This document shows, one piece after another, positions 23,336 through 30,699 of a stretch of DNA of 42,774 nt; position 1 is the first letter of the stretch, and every line of letters starts with the position of its first letter. The position numbers and the translations under genes are program-made. The notes beneath the pieces are model-generated. The model made no database searches, was not told the DNA's origin, and saw only the letters and a list, made by a program, of their open reading frames with translations. This stretch comes from Lachnospiraceae bacterium (lineage in GTDB: Bacteria; Bacillota; Clostridia; Lachnospirales; Lachnospiraceae). The stretch is from NCBI GenBank assembly GCA_017617545.1, contig JAFZVZ010000028.1, positions 1-42,774 on the forward strand. The letters run 5' to 3'.

Positions 23336-26023
23336 ATGGGGAAGGGAGTTATACGATTTTACGAGCCTGACAGCGAGTACGGCTACCTGAGCAACTGGTA
23401 CATGTCGGATTTCATGTACGCGGGTCGCAAGTATCATTCGATGGAACAGTACATGATGTTCCAGAAGGCGCTGACGTTCGGGGATCTGGAGATCGCCGAT
23501 AAGATCATGGCGTCGCGCGATCTGCCGGAGATCAAGAAACTCGGGCGGAGCGTCGCGCACTACAACGATGTGCTTTGGAAGACGATCCGTGTGCAGATCA
23601 TGCGCCGCGGTATCCGCGCCAAATTCCAGCAGAACCCGGAGCTTCTTTACAACCTGCTCAGCACGGGCAGCTCGCTGCTTGCGGAATGTGCGCCGCGAGA
23701 TCTCGTCTGGGGCATCGGAATGGATATTGAGGACGCCCGAAGCGGCGACCCGAAGGAATGGAAGGGACGCAACCTGCTCGGCCGCACACTCATGCGAGTG
23801 CGTGAGGATCTGCGCGCGTGGTGCTCGGTCGCGGGAGCTACGGTGACGCAGTATGTCGATGCCGTTGATCTTCGCGTGCCGCAGCCGGTCCGCGTTTCGA
23901 GAAAGCAGGATTCCGACAAGGCGGAGCGGATCCGCCGCGAGCTGGAGGCAGCCGCCGGTTTGGGCGAGGCGTTGCCCGATCCCTCTTCGGAAAATGAAGG
24001 CACCTTCGGCGGAAGTGTCCGCGAAGCCCGCGAATCAAACGCGAACGAAGGCTTCCGGGGCAGCGCGGAGGATTACAGCACTCGCAGACAGTTCGGCGCC
24101 GACGACAGCGAGAGCTCTTCGGACGGGTCCGTGTGGAACATGCACATCTATGAAGCGTGCATGCTGCCGTACCTTTCCGAGATCGTTGCGACATGGATGG
24201 AGGAGGTGTTCTTCAACCTTCGCCGCAGCCGTTCGTACGAGGATCTCGGCGTAGCTAACTATACCTTCGAGGAACTCGAGTGGATGTTCCGGAGCGGACA
24301 GAGCGCCGGACTTCCGATCGCGGGCTTCTTCGAGATGAAACAGGATATTTTCGACCTCATGCGGTACCGCGGCGGACTTCGCAATCCGGCCACGCTGCTC
24401 GCGCAGGTCGAGAGCATGACGGACGGGTTCCACGAGACCATTCCTTCGACCGACACCGAACTTGCGGATGACGAGATCGAGGAAACGACCGCGGAACAGT
24501 ACGAGGAGACCCATATCTTCGTGGATGTGGCGCGCCGGGACGAGAACAACCGTCTCGTGGGCACGCAGGATCCCGGCAGGACGTCCTCGCCGGAGACGTA
24601 TCTCGGAGCTTCGACCGAGCTTGGCCCGGTCGGTACGGCGCAGTCGTACGTTCCCGAGGACGGCGAGGAAGCGACGACCAACTTCGGTTCCGCGGTCGGC
24701 GAGGGAGTTCACGCGGACGATCTCTGGAGCACCATTCGCAACATGGAAGATGATACGGCGGGCGAGGACGGAGCTGCGGTGGAAGCGGCGGTTCCTGTCA
24801 GCGAAGCCGCGGAGCAGGCAGAGGAAACCGGATCGGAACCGATCGAACTGGAACTGACGGCGATCGATCCGGAGACAGAATACGACGTTGTCGCTACGGC
24901 GGAATACGAGGTCGTTTCCAAGCCGGAGGAGTATCCGTATGCGGCCGCCGAAGCCGAAAGCGCAGAGGCAGCGGAGACCGCGGAAGCCGAATACGCATAT
25001 GCGGAACAGCTGTCGCCGGTTGAACCGGAGACTGCAGCAACTGCGGAAGAGAACGTAACGGAGGCGGCTGCCGAAGTGGAAACGGAAGCAAGCACCGCAA
25101 CCGAAAGCATATACGAAGCAGAGCCCGCGGGAGCAGGCTATGAGAGCGCGGAAACCGCTCAGGCTGATGTGTCGGAGACGGCATCGTACAGCGATAGCGC
25201 TTCCGCCGAAACCGCGTACGAAGCTGAGCCGGAGTACGAGAGCGAGCCTGTAAGCGAAGAACCTGATGAGACGGCTGAGACCGAGGAAGAGACGGAAGAA
25301 GACCGCTTCTACGGGGAAGAAACCTACGACGAACCCGTTGAGGACGAGGAGTCGTACGAAGAAGAGGACGAGGACGAAGACGAAGAGGACGAATCCGACG
25401 AGGATGAGGACGAGGAAGAGGAGGATGAGGATTTTCCGGAGCCTCCCGCACCGAAGACGCAGTTCATCCCGCACACGGAGCCCGCGCCGCAGAGACCTCT
25501 TACATATCGGGACGAGGTGCGAAGCGAGATCGTCATCAAGCACGGCAACATCGCGGCCGTCGATTGCGATTGCGTAGTCAACGCGACGAACACGACGCTT
25601 TTGGGCGGCAACGGTCTCGACAATTCCATCATGAAGGCTGCGGGTCCGGAGCTGTTGCGTGAATGCGCGGCGCTCAAGGGCTGCGACGTGGGACGCGCGA
25701 AGATCTCCGGCGGATACCGCCTGAAGGCACAGTTCGTCATCCACACCGTAGGACCGCGGTACTCCGGTGATGAGACCGACCCGGTCTACCTGACGATGTG
25801 CTACGAGAACTGCCTCAACCTGGCGATGAAGTACGACATTCACTCCATCGCGTTCCCGCCGATCTCGACGGGCTACTACGGATATCCGCTCCGCGAGGCA
25901 ACGCTCGTTGCGAGCCGCACGGTACAGAGCTGGATGCGCAGACATCCCGATTACGGTATCAAGGTGATCTTCGTCAGCGCGGATGACCGCACCTTTGCGA
26001 TGTACAAGGATGTGTTCAAGTAG
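23336..26023 (+). CDS. NADAR (YbiA-like) and macrodomain fusion with acidic linker
   Basis: An 895-residue soluble protein. Residues 5-160 are a NADAR/YbiA domain (YGYLSNWYMSDF, MEQYMMFQKALTFGD, AECAPRDLVWGIGMD, KGRNLLGRTLMRVREDL). Residues about 260-360 form an unrecognised helical region. About 370-720 are acidic and low-complexity, ending in a run of Asp/Glu. Residues about 720-895 are a macrodomain (VVNATNTTLLGGNGLDNS, IMKAAGPELLREC, FPPISTGYYGYP). Macrodomains bind or hydrolyse ADP-ribose; NADAR enzymes act on N-glycosidic bonds and have been reported to remove ADP-ribose from guanine. The fusion suggests ADP-ribose or nucleotide damage processing; the target is unknown. The ATG at 23336 follows GGAGG; the upstream in-frame ATG at 23309 has none. 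Confidence 0.8.
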   Translation: MGKGVIRFYEPDSEYGYLSNWYMSDFMYAGRKYHSMEQYMMFQKALTFGDLEIADKIMASRDLPEIKKLGRSVAHYNDVLWKTIRVQIMRRGIRAKFQQNPELLYNLLSTGSSLLAECAPRDLVWGIGMDIEDARSGDPKEWKGRNLLGRTLMRVREDLRAWCSVAGATVTQYVDAVDLRVPQPVRVSRKQDSDKAERIRRELEAAAGLGEALPDPSSENEGTFGGSVREARESNANEGFRGSAEDYSTRRQFGADDSESSSDGSVWNMHIYEACMLPYLSEIVATWMEEVFFNLRRSRSYEDLGVANYTFEELEWMFRSGQSAGLPIAGFFEMKQDIFDLMRYRGGLRNPATLLAQVESMTDGFHETIPSTDTELADDEIEETTAEQYEETHIFVDVARRDENNRLVGTQDPGRTSSPETYLGASTELGPVGTAQSYVPEDGEEATTNFGSAVGEGVHADDLWSTIRNMEDDTAGEDGAAVEAAVPVSEAAEQAEETGSEPIELELTAIDPETEYDVVATAEYEVVSKPEEYPYAAAEAESAEAAETAEAEYAYAEQLSPVEPETAATAEENVTEAAAEVETEASTATESIYEAEPAGAGYESAETAQADVSETASYSDSASAETAYEAEPEYESEPVSEEPDETAETEEETEEDRFYGEETYDEPVEDEESYEEEDEDEDEEDESDEDEDEEEEDEDFPEPPAPKTQFIPHTEPAPQRPLTYRDEVRSEIVIKHGNIAAVDCDCVVNATNTTLLGGNGLDNSIMKAAGPELLRECAALKGCDVGRAKISGGYRLKAQFVIHTVGPRYSGDETDPVYLTMCYENCLNLAMKYDIHSIAFPPISTGYYGYPLREATLVASRTVQSWMRRHPDYGIKVIFVSADDRTFAMYKDVFK

Positions 26024-26060
26024 GATGATGAAAAATAAAAGAATACGAAGGTGAACGACT

Positions 26061-26867
26061 ATGAAAATCGGATTTATCGGAATGGGCAACATGGCGATCG
26101 CGATCGCGGAAGGCTGGGTGAAGAAGGGCCTCGTAGAGGGAACGGACATCTGTGCCTACGCGCCGAACCAGGAAAAGCTGGCGAACAACGCGGCGCGCAT
26201 CGGATTTGTTCCGATGGCAAGCGCGAAGGCGGTGGTCAGCGCGGCGGATACGATCGTGATCGCGTGCAAACCGTACCAGATCGAGAAGGTCCTTACGGAG
26301 CTCGGCACAAATTTGTTCGGCAAGGCAATCTGGTCGGTGGCGGCAGCCTGGACGTATGAAACCTATGAAAAACAGTTGTCCGGCATTGTCGGCATAGACG
26401 ATTCCGTGCGGATCCAGTGCATCATGCCGAACACGCCGGCGATGGTCGGCGAGGGAGTGTTCCTCTTCGAGGAGAAAAATTCACTCAAACCGGCGGAGCT
26501 TACAGAGATGAAGCGCCTCTTCGAGGGCCTGGGCGTGGTCATTCCGCTTCCCACGGAACTGATGGGGATCGGCGGATACATCAGCGGATGCGGTCCTGCT
26601 TTCGTTGATATGTTCATGGAGGCATACGCAGACGCAGCCGTAAAATACGGGCTTCCCCGCGCGACGGCGTACAAGCTGATCTCACAGACCGTGCTCGGAA
26701 GCGCGAAGCTGCAGCAGGTGACAGGGGAGCATCCCGGTGTCCTGAAGGATGCGGTGTGCTCGCCGAACGGAACGACGATCTGCGGTGTCGCTGCGCTTGA
26801 GAAGGCAGGCTTCCGGTCCGCCTGCATCGAGTGTATCGACGCGATCGTGAACAAGCGCAAGGGTTGA
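26061..26867 (+). CDS. proC: Pyrroline-5-carboxylate reductase
   Basis: A 268-residue enzyme for the last step of proline synthesis, reducing pyrroline-5-carboxylate with NAD(P)H. The Rossmann fingerprint GFIGMGNMA is at residues 4-12. The family signature is present as IMPNTPAMVGEG and, near the C-terminus, as a SGCGPAFVDMFMEA stretch followed by HPGVLKDAVCSPNGTT. Length is normal. It lies 37 bp after the NADAR-macro gene on the same strand; a functional link is not evident. Confidence 0.92.
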   Translation: MKIGFIGMGNMAIAIAEGWVKKGLVEGTDICAYAPNQEKLANNAARIGFVPMASAKAVVSAADTIVIACKPYQIEKVLTELGTNLFGKAIWSVAAAWTYETYEKQLSGIVGIDDSVRIQCIMPNTPAMVGEGVFLFEEKNSLKPAELTEMKRLFEGLGVVIPLPTELMGIGGYISGCGPAFVDMFMEAYADAAVKYGLPRATAYKLISQTVLGSAKLQQVTGEHPGVLKDAVCSPNGTTICGVAALEKAGFRSACIECIDAIVNKRKG

Positions 26868-26908
26868 TTGTGTCGTGTTGAGCAGCATTTGCTGCAGGAA
26901 GGTATGAC

Positions 26909-27250
26909 ATGAAAGAGATCGATGTTTTTGAGTGTTACTATGAGGCTTCGGCGACGGTCAACGACCGTGACCGCCACGCGGCTGTCGTCAAACTGACGGC
27001 GACGTCGGATGCGGGAATGATCAAGTATACATTTTCCGTAAACTTCTTCCCGCACGACGATGAGGAAGACTTCGCGATCAGCTACGACGGGTACGTGGAG
27101 GAGGTTGTCTTCGAGGGCAAGGGCCGCCGCTCCAAGAAGAAGGAAGCCGTGTACCTGGAAAGCCTTCAGGAGAATTGCGACGCGTTGGCGGAACAGCTGG
27201 AAGGTTCCATCGACTGGGACAAACCGCTGATCGAGCCGCGCCGCGGGTGA
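26909..27250 (+). CDS. Small acidic protein, unknown function
   Basis: A 113-residue soluble protein with beta-strand-like sequence (KYTFSVNFFPHDDEEDF) and a basic patch KGRRSKKKEA before a final helix. I recognise no family. GGAAGGT lies before the ATG. It may be co-transcribed with proC and the membrane protein at 27299. Confidence 0.65.
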   Translation: MKEIDVFECYYEASATVNDRDRHAAVVKLTATSDAGMIKYTFSVNFFPHDDEEDFAISYDGYVEEVVFEGKGRRSKKKEAVYLESLQENCDALAEQLEGSIDWDKPLIEPRRG

Positions 27251-27298
27251 CGCGGCGGCAATCCGTGAGTGATTGAAATGTATTGTGGGGAAATTTGT

Positions 27299-28072
27299 AT
27301 GGGTAAAGTGGATAAGCTTGATGATTTCGGCTTTCTGAGAAAGTCGAGTATGCTGCTCGGGATCGTTCCGAGACTGAAACGCGTGCAGCGGGCCGTGTTA
27401 TATGTGATGATCACGAACATTCTGATGATCGCGGCGGTGCTCATTCCGCAAATTGTCGGTAGGCTTGCGGGAAGTTTCGGGCCGGCATGGAACCTCAACT
27501 CGGTGGCAATCCCGGTGGTTTCGGCGATCTCAGTGCTCTTCCTGCTGGCGACAGTGTACTATTGCAGGAAGCTGATGTGTCTGAAGAGGTATGAGCCGAG
27601 CATGCCCAAGACGGGGATCTACGCGATCATCGTGTATGCGGCGTCCCGGGTGTGCCTTGTGTTCCTTTTCAAGGGGGATCGCAACTACATTGTCATGGTC
27701 CTGCTCTTCTGGCTTTTGCTCCTGGCTGTCTACGTACGGATGCTGCGGGATTCCATGTGGGAGCTGACCCGGGAGGTGTCCTATGCCGCCGCGAAACGCT
27801 GGAAGGATCTGTTCCGCAGATTCCTCATCATAGGCATTGTATCGTTGCTGTCACTGATGATCATGCATTACCTGTCCCTGGATTTTGAGATATATCCGGC
27901 TAGATTTGTGTTTGCGATGATCCCCATCGCTCTTCTTGTCGTTACGATTGTGTTCGTTGTGCTACAGTGTATGGAGCTGTACTGCCTCGAGAAGGCAATT
28001 CAGGTGTTCTCGCGCGTTACGGACCCGGAGATTGAGGCTGAGGACGACGAGGACAATCCGTACGCGAAATGA
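27299..28072 (+). CDS. Multi-span membrane protein, unknown function
   Basis: A 257-residue membrane protein with about six hydrophobic helices (near 30-52, 68-90, 110-128, 133-152, 180-200 and 212-235), basic loops between them and an acidic C-terminal tail (EIEAEDDEDNPYAK). The ATG at 27299 has GGGGA upstream; an in-frame ATG at 27269 is also possible but less likely. Family not recognised. Confidence 0.65.
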   Translation: MGKVDKLDDFGFLRKSSMLLGIVPRLKRVQRAVLYVMITNILMIAAVLIPQIVGRLAGSFGPAWNLNSVAIPVVSAISVLFLLATVYYCRKLMCLKRYEPSMPKTGIYAIIVYAASRVCLVFLFKGDRNYIVMVLLFWLLLLAVYVRMLRDSMWELTREVSYAAAKRWKDLFRRFLIIGIVSLLSLMIMHYLSLDFEIYPARFVFAMIPIALLVVTIVFVVLQCMELYCLEKAIQVFSRVTDPEIEAEDDEDNPYAK

Positions 28073-28094
28073 TCGCGCGCCGGCGATGATCATT

Positions 28095-28116
28095 CGGAAA
28101 ATGCTTTTATTTTCCG
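28095..28116. repeat. Inverted repeat of the CGGAAAAT word
   Basis: CGGAAAAT and ATTTTCCG separated by 6 bp, after the membrane-protein gene. No T-run follows, so a terminator role is weak. Confidence 0.55.
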
Positions 28117-28147
28117 TAAAAACCCTGCAGGAATGCAGAAAAAACGC

Positions 28148-28176
28148 TTGACAAGGGCAGGTCGGTGTGATATCAT
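28148..28176 (+). promoter_or_regulatory. Promoter of the infC operon
   Basis: Consensus TTGACA (28148-28153), a 17-bp spacer, TATCAT (28171-28176), with a predicted start near 28183. Confidence 0.7.
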
Positions 28177-28182
28177 CGGCTT

Positions 28183-28344
28183 GCTGTCGGGAAGTTGCCG
28201 CGTGCGGCACAAGCCTGACGACCGAAGAAGAGTATCCGCTCTCGCCTCAAGCAATCGCGCGAAGAGGTCAACATAAGATGATATCGCAACCTTTGGTTGA
28301 CGTTGTTTTCTATGAGTGGATATTCGGGTATCCACTCTTTTTTT
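28183..28344 (+). promoter_or_regulatory. infC operon leader with attenuator (L20-leader type)
   Basis: The leader contains a branched hairpin (GGCTTG...CAAGCC enclosing TGCCGC-GT-GCGGCA). It ends in an intrinsic terminator at 28314-28344: stem GAGTGGATA with TATCCACTC, then seven T residues. An upstream segment GAGTATCCGCTC (28230-28241) can pair over 12 bp (two G.U) with the terminator's left arm (28314-28325), forming an antiterminator. Known L20 leaders control the infC-rpmI-rplT operon by such a switch, with ribosomal protein L20 as repressor. That this one responds to L20 is inference from position. Confidence 0.6.
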
Positions 28345-28375
28345 GCGCGCTAAGCGAGAGAATACGCACCGGCGG
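28341..28375 (+). repeat. Dispersed repeat, copy A
   Basis: TTTTGCGCGCTAAGCG and the following bases (GAGAA, ACGC, CGGCGGA) match a second copy at 39018-39051, with a few substitutions and a 2-bp gap. Both follow a terminator T-run. Confidence 0.6.
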
Positions 28376-28620
28376 AGGGCGGCGGACGGCTGCGCAGCGG
28401 ATCATGAAAACAAAGTTTTCGATGATCGCTGAGCAGGCGGACGAAAGCGGACGAAGTCCGCGATGCGGGTGCCGAGCGCACGTACACGAGCGAACGCAGT
28501 TCGCGAGTTTGCACACGCACCGCCGTGTTCCGAGCGCACGTACACCGAGCGAGCTTGCTCGCGAGGTTGCATCAGCCGCACAGAAAAGAGATCGTTTCAC
28601 TGAAACAGAACACTGTGTTT
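28345..28620. other. Region between attenuator and infC: hairpin array and repeats
   Basis: A 276-bp stretch with no gene. It holds four short hairpins with 6-bp stems and 2-3-nt loops (28406-28420, 28447-28461, 28490-28504, 28549-28562), an exact 16-bp direct repeat (28472-28487 and 28530-28545), and the start of a dispersed repeat (28341-28375). Confidence 0.7.
28472..28545 (+). repeat. 16-bp direct repeat around a hairpin
   Basis: CCGAGCGCACGTACAC occurs at 28472-28487 and 28530-28545. Each copy is followed directly by a hairpin: GCGAAC-GCA-GTTCGC after the first, GCGAGC-TT-GCTCGC after the second. Confidence 0.7.
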
Positions 28621-28635
28621 AGGAGGTGTAGAGCT

Positions 28636-29148
28636 ATCAGCGAATATTTGATCAATGAGCAGATCCGCGCGAAAGAAGTTCGCGCACTCGGCGAAAACGG
28701 AGAAACACTCGGAATCATGCCGCTTGCGGAGGCCCTGAAGATTGCGCACGACGCCAATCTCGACCTGGTTCTGATAGCTCCGACCGCCAACCCGCCGGTT
28801 TGCAAGACGGTGGACTACAGCAAGTTCCGCTACGAAGCGATGCGGAAGGCCAAGGAGAATCGCAGAAAGCAGAAGACCACGGAGATCAAGGAAGTACAGC
28901 TTTCAGCGACGATCGCAGAGAACGACATGAACACCAAAGCGGAGATGGCGCGCAAGTTTCTTGTCAAGGGCAACAAGGTTAAGGTCGCCCTTCGTTTCCG
29001 CGGACGTGAGATGGCTCATCAGCAGGCAGGCTTTGACATTGTGATGGCATTTTGCGAGAAACTCGCAGACTGCTCGTCGATCGACAAGGCCCCGAAGCTT
29101 GAGGGACGCAATCTTACCGTGATCTTGTCGGAGAAAAAATCCAAGTGA
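28636..29148 (+). CDS. infC: Translation initiation factor IF-3 (rare ATC start)
   Basis: A 170-residue protein of normal IF-3 length. It opens with the typical ISEYLINEQIRAKEVRALGENGE and has the family's two lobes: N-terminal about 1-75 (ending ANPPVCKTVDYSKFRYE), linker helix RKAKENRRKQKTTEIKE, then C-terminal to the end. No ATG fits; AGGAGG at 28621-28626 points to ATC at 28636 with a 9-nt gap. Non-canonical starts in infC are known (AUU in E. coli) and allow IF-3 to repress its own synthesis. It acts on the 30S subunit. It is the first gene of an operon with rpmI and rplT. Confidence 0.9.
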   Translation: MSEYLINEQIRAKEVRALGENGETLGIMPLAEALKIAHDANLDLVLIAPTANPPVCKTVDYSKFRYEAMRKAKENRRKQKTTEIKEVQLSATIAENDMNTKAEMARKFLVKGNKVKVALRFRGREMAHQQAGFDIVMAFCEKLADCSSIDKAPKLEGRNLTVILSEKKSK

Positions 29149-29233
29149 CATTCTGCCCGTGCCTTCGCGGGAACGCTAAGACCGGCGGGCTTCGAATTGT
29201 TGCGACAATAAAACTATCAGGAGGACACATACC

Positions 29234-29431
29234 ATGCCTAAGATGAAGACCAGCAGAGCTGCTGCAAAACGTTTTACCAAGACAGGAACAGGCAAACTGA
29301 AGAGAATGAAGGCCGGGAAGCAGCACATCCTGACCAAGAAGACCACCAAGCTTAAGAGAACGCTTCGCAAGTCGACGATCATGGATCGCACGAACGAAGG
29401 AAACATGAAGAAAATCTTGCCTTATCTGTAA
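29234..29431 (+). CDS. rpmI: 50S ribosomal protein L35
   Basis: A 65-residue highly basic protein with the typical L35 start [21 protein letters not shown] and a C-terminal [12 protein letters not shown] helix. It is a component of the large ribosomal subunit. It lies between infC and rplT, the conserved order of this operon, with an 85-bp gap from infC. AGGAGG precedes the ATG. Confidence 0.95.
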   Translation: MPKMKTSRAAAKRFTKTGTGKLKRMKAGKQHILTKKTTKLKRTLRKSTIMDRTNEGNMKKILPYL

Positions 29432-29458
29432 GGAACCTGTCGAAGGAGGACAAATACC

Positions 29459-29815
29459 ATGGCTAGAATTAAGGGCGGCTTAAACGCCAAGAAAAAACAC
29501 AACAGAGTATTGAAGCTCGCGAAGGGTTACAGAGGAGCAAGATCCAAGCAGTACCGTATCGCGAAGCAGGCTGTAATGCGCGCGCTTGCATCCGCATTTG
29601 CAGGCCGCAAGGAGAGAAAGAGACAGATGCGTCAGCTCTGGATCGCGCGTATCAGCGCAGGCTGCAAGATGAACGGCCTTTCCTACAGCAAGTTTATGTA
29701 TGGTCTCAAACTTGCCGATATCACCATCAACCGCAAGATGCTTTCGGAGATGGCGATCAACGATGCTGCAGGTTTCACCTCGCTGTGTGAGACCGCTAAG
29801 GCGAAGCTCGCGTAA
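29459..29815 (+). CDS. rplT: 50S ribosomal protein L20
   Basis: A 118-residue basic protein with the L20 signature (KGGLNAKKKHNRVLKLAKGY, RKRQMRQLWIARISAGCKMNG). It binds 23S rRNA early in large-subunit assembly and, in Firmicutes, also represses its own operon by binding the leader. Start ATG 29459 has AGGAGG. The operon ends in a terminator at 29867-29907. Confidence 0.95.
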   Translation: MARIKGGLNAKKKHNRVLKLAKGYRGARSKQYRIAKQAVMRALASAFAGRKERKRQMRQLWIARISAGCKMNGLSYSKFMYGLKLADITINRKMLSEMAINDAAGFTSLCETAKAKLA

Positions 29816-29830
29816 TTGCAATCGAACAAC

Positions 29831-29859
29831 CGGAAAAGCGGATGGTTCCGCATTTTCCA
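29831..29859. repeat. Hairpin built on the GGAAAA word
   Basis: GGAAAAGCGG faces CCGCATTTTCC, with one bulged base and a 6-nt loop. It lies before the operon terminator and belongs to the CGGAAAATG word family. Confidence 0.5.
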
Positions 29860-29866
29860 TACGCTG

Positions 29867-29907
29867 CGGCGCACTCATATTCTTCGGGAATGAGCGCGCC
29901 GTTTTTT
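29867..29907 (+). terminator. Intrinsic terminator of the infC operon
   Basis: An imperfect stem (outer CGGCGC with GCGCCG, inner CTCAT with ATGAG), short loop, then six T residues. Confidence 0.8.
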
Positions 29908-29908
29908 C

Positions 29909-29937
29909 GTGACAAACCATGATCGTTGTGGTACAAT
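29909..29937 (+). promoter_or_regulatory. Promoter of the 29974 gene group
   Basis: GTGACA (29909-29914), 17-bp spacer, TACAAT (29932-29937). It follows the infC operon terminator directly and begins a long rightward gene run to 38897. Confidence 0.55.
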
Positions 29938-29973
29938 TAACTCTGTATAGGACTATGGCGGAGGTTATCATTC

Positions 29974-30606
29974 GTGGCACAGAGAAGTACGGGACAATCG
30001 AAGCGGAGCAGCAGTTCCTCCGGCAGGAGCGGAAGCCGCAGCAATACCCGCAGCGTAAGCCGCAGCAACACGCGCGGAAGCGGTTCCGGAAGCACCCGGG
30101 GAACGCGCAGCGGCGGCAGCCGGGGCGGCAACGGCGGCGACAGCGGAATGATGATCCTGCTGAAGGCGACGCTGTTTGTGCTCGCGATCGCGCTCGTGTT
30201 CGGACTTGCCTCCTGGGGGCTTGAGAAGCTGCAGGAGAAGGGGGACAAAAACGAGACGGTGACGACAACTCCGGCAGGCGGTAAGAACCCGACCGGAGGA
30301 CAGAACCAGAACCCGGACGAGCCGACGGATACGCCGACACCGGTGCCCACGCAGTCGCCGGAGGATTTTGCGAAATCCGTGCTGGAGAGCGTGTCCTCGT
30401 CCAAACTCGGATTGGACAAGAAGCTGTCCGAGTATGACGTGCAGTGCGACGATTATGTTTCGAATTTTAACGGGAAGGATTACGTCGGAGCGATCGTGCT
30501 CGACCGTTCGAGTGGAGGTCTTGTGGCAAGCTTTTATGTCGCCCTCGACCGAAGCGAGATCTTGAGCGAGCGGGAAGACGGAGAGTTTGACGTGATCAAA
30601 CCGTAA
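29974..30606 (+). CDS. Single-span membrane protein with basic Ser/Arg-rich N-terminus
   Basis: A 210-residue protein starting with GTG (GGAGG 9 bp upstream). The first 58 residues are a disordered, basic Ser/Arg/Gly tract. One membrane segment follows (about 60-80), then a Pro/Thr linker and an extracytoplasmic globular domain (about 125-210) with beta-like sequence. I recognise no family. It lies 93 bp before the giant protein gene on the same strand and may be part of its locus. Confidence 0.65.
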   Translation: MAQRSTGQSKRSSSSSGRSGSRSNTRSVSRSNTRGSGSGSTRGTRSGGSRGGNGGDSGMMILLKATLFVLAIALVFGLASWGLEKLQEKGDKNETVTTTPAGGKNPTGGQNQNPDEPTDTPTPVPTQSPEDFAKSVLESVSSSKLGLDKKLSEYDVQCDDYVSNFNGKDYVGAIVLDRSSGGLVASFYVALDRSEILSEREDGEFDVIKP

Positions 30607-30620
30607 TGATATGACAGGCA

Positions 30621-30640
30621 GCGGAACAGGGGTGTTCCGC
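30621..30640 (+). other. Short hairpin before the giant gene
   Basis: GCGGAAC and GTTCCGC with a 6-nt loop lie 80 bp before the 30700 start. No T-run follows, so this is unlikely to be a terminator. Confidence 0.45.
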
Positions 30641-30699
30641 AAGGGGTAACAATATCGCGCGCCGGCGCGTAACCGCCGGTGTCCGGAGAAGGAGGAAGC

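Noticed and set aside
23336-26023. DarT/DarG-type toxin-antitoxin system
   Set aside because: A macrodomain is present, but there is no ADP-ribosyltransferase toxin gene on either side; the neighbours are a thioesterase and proC.
24035-26149. A 704-codon antisense frame opposite the NADAR-macro gene
   Set aside because: It is the complement of acidic and G+C-rich codons, without domains or ribosome site.
28406-28562. CRISPR-like array
   Set aside because: Hairpin stems differ between units, the direct repeat occurs only twice, and no cas gene is present.
28525-28635. Upstream ATG extension of infC
   Set aside because: It would translate through the direct repeat and hairpins, is not IF-3-like, and lacks a ribosome site, while AGGAGG fits the ATC at 28636.
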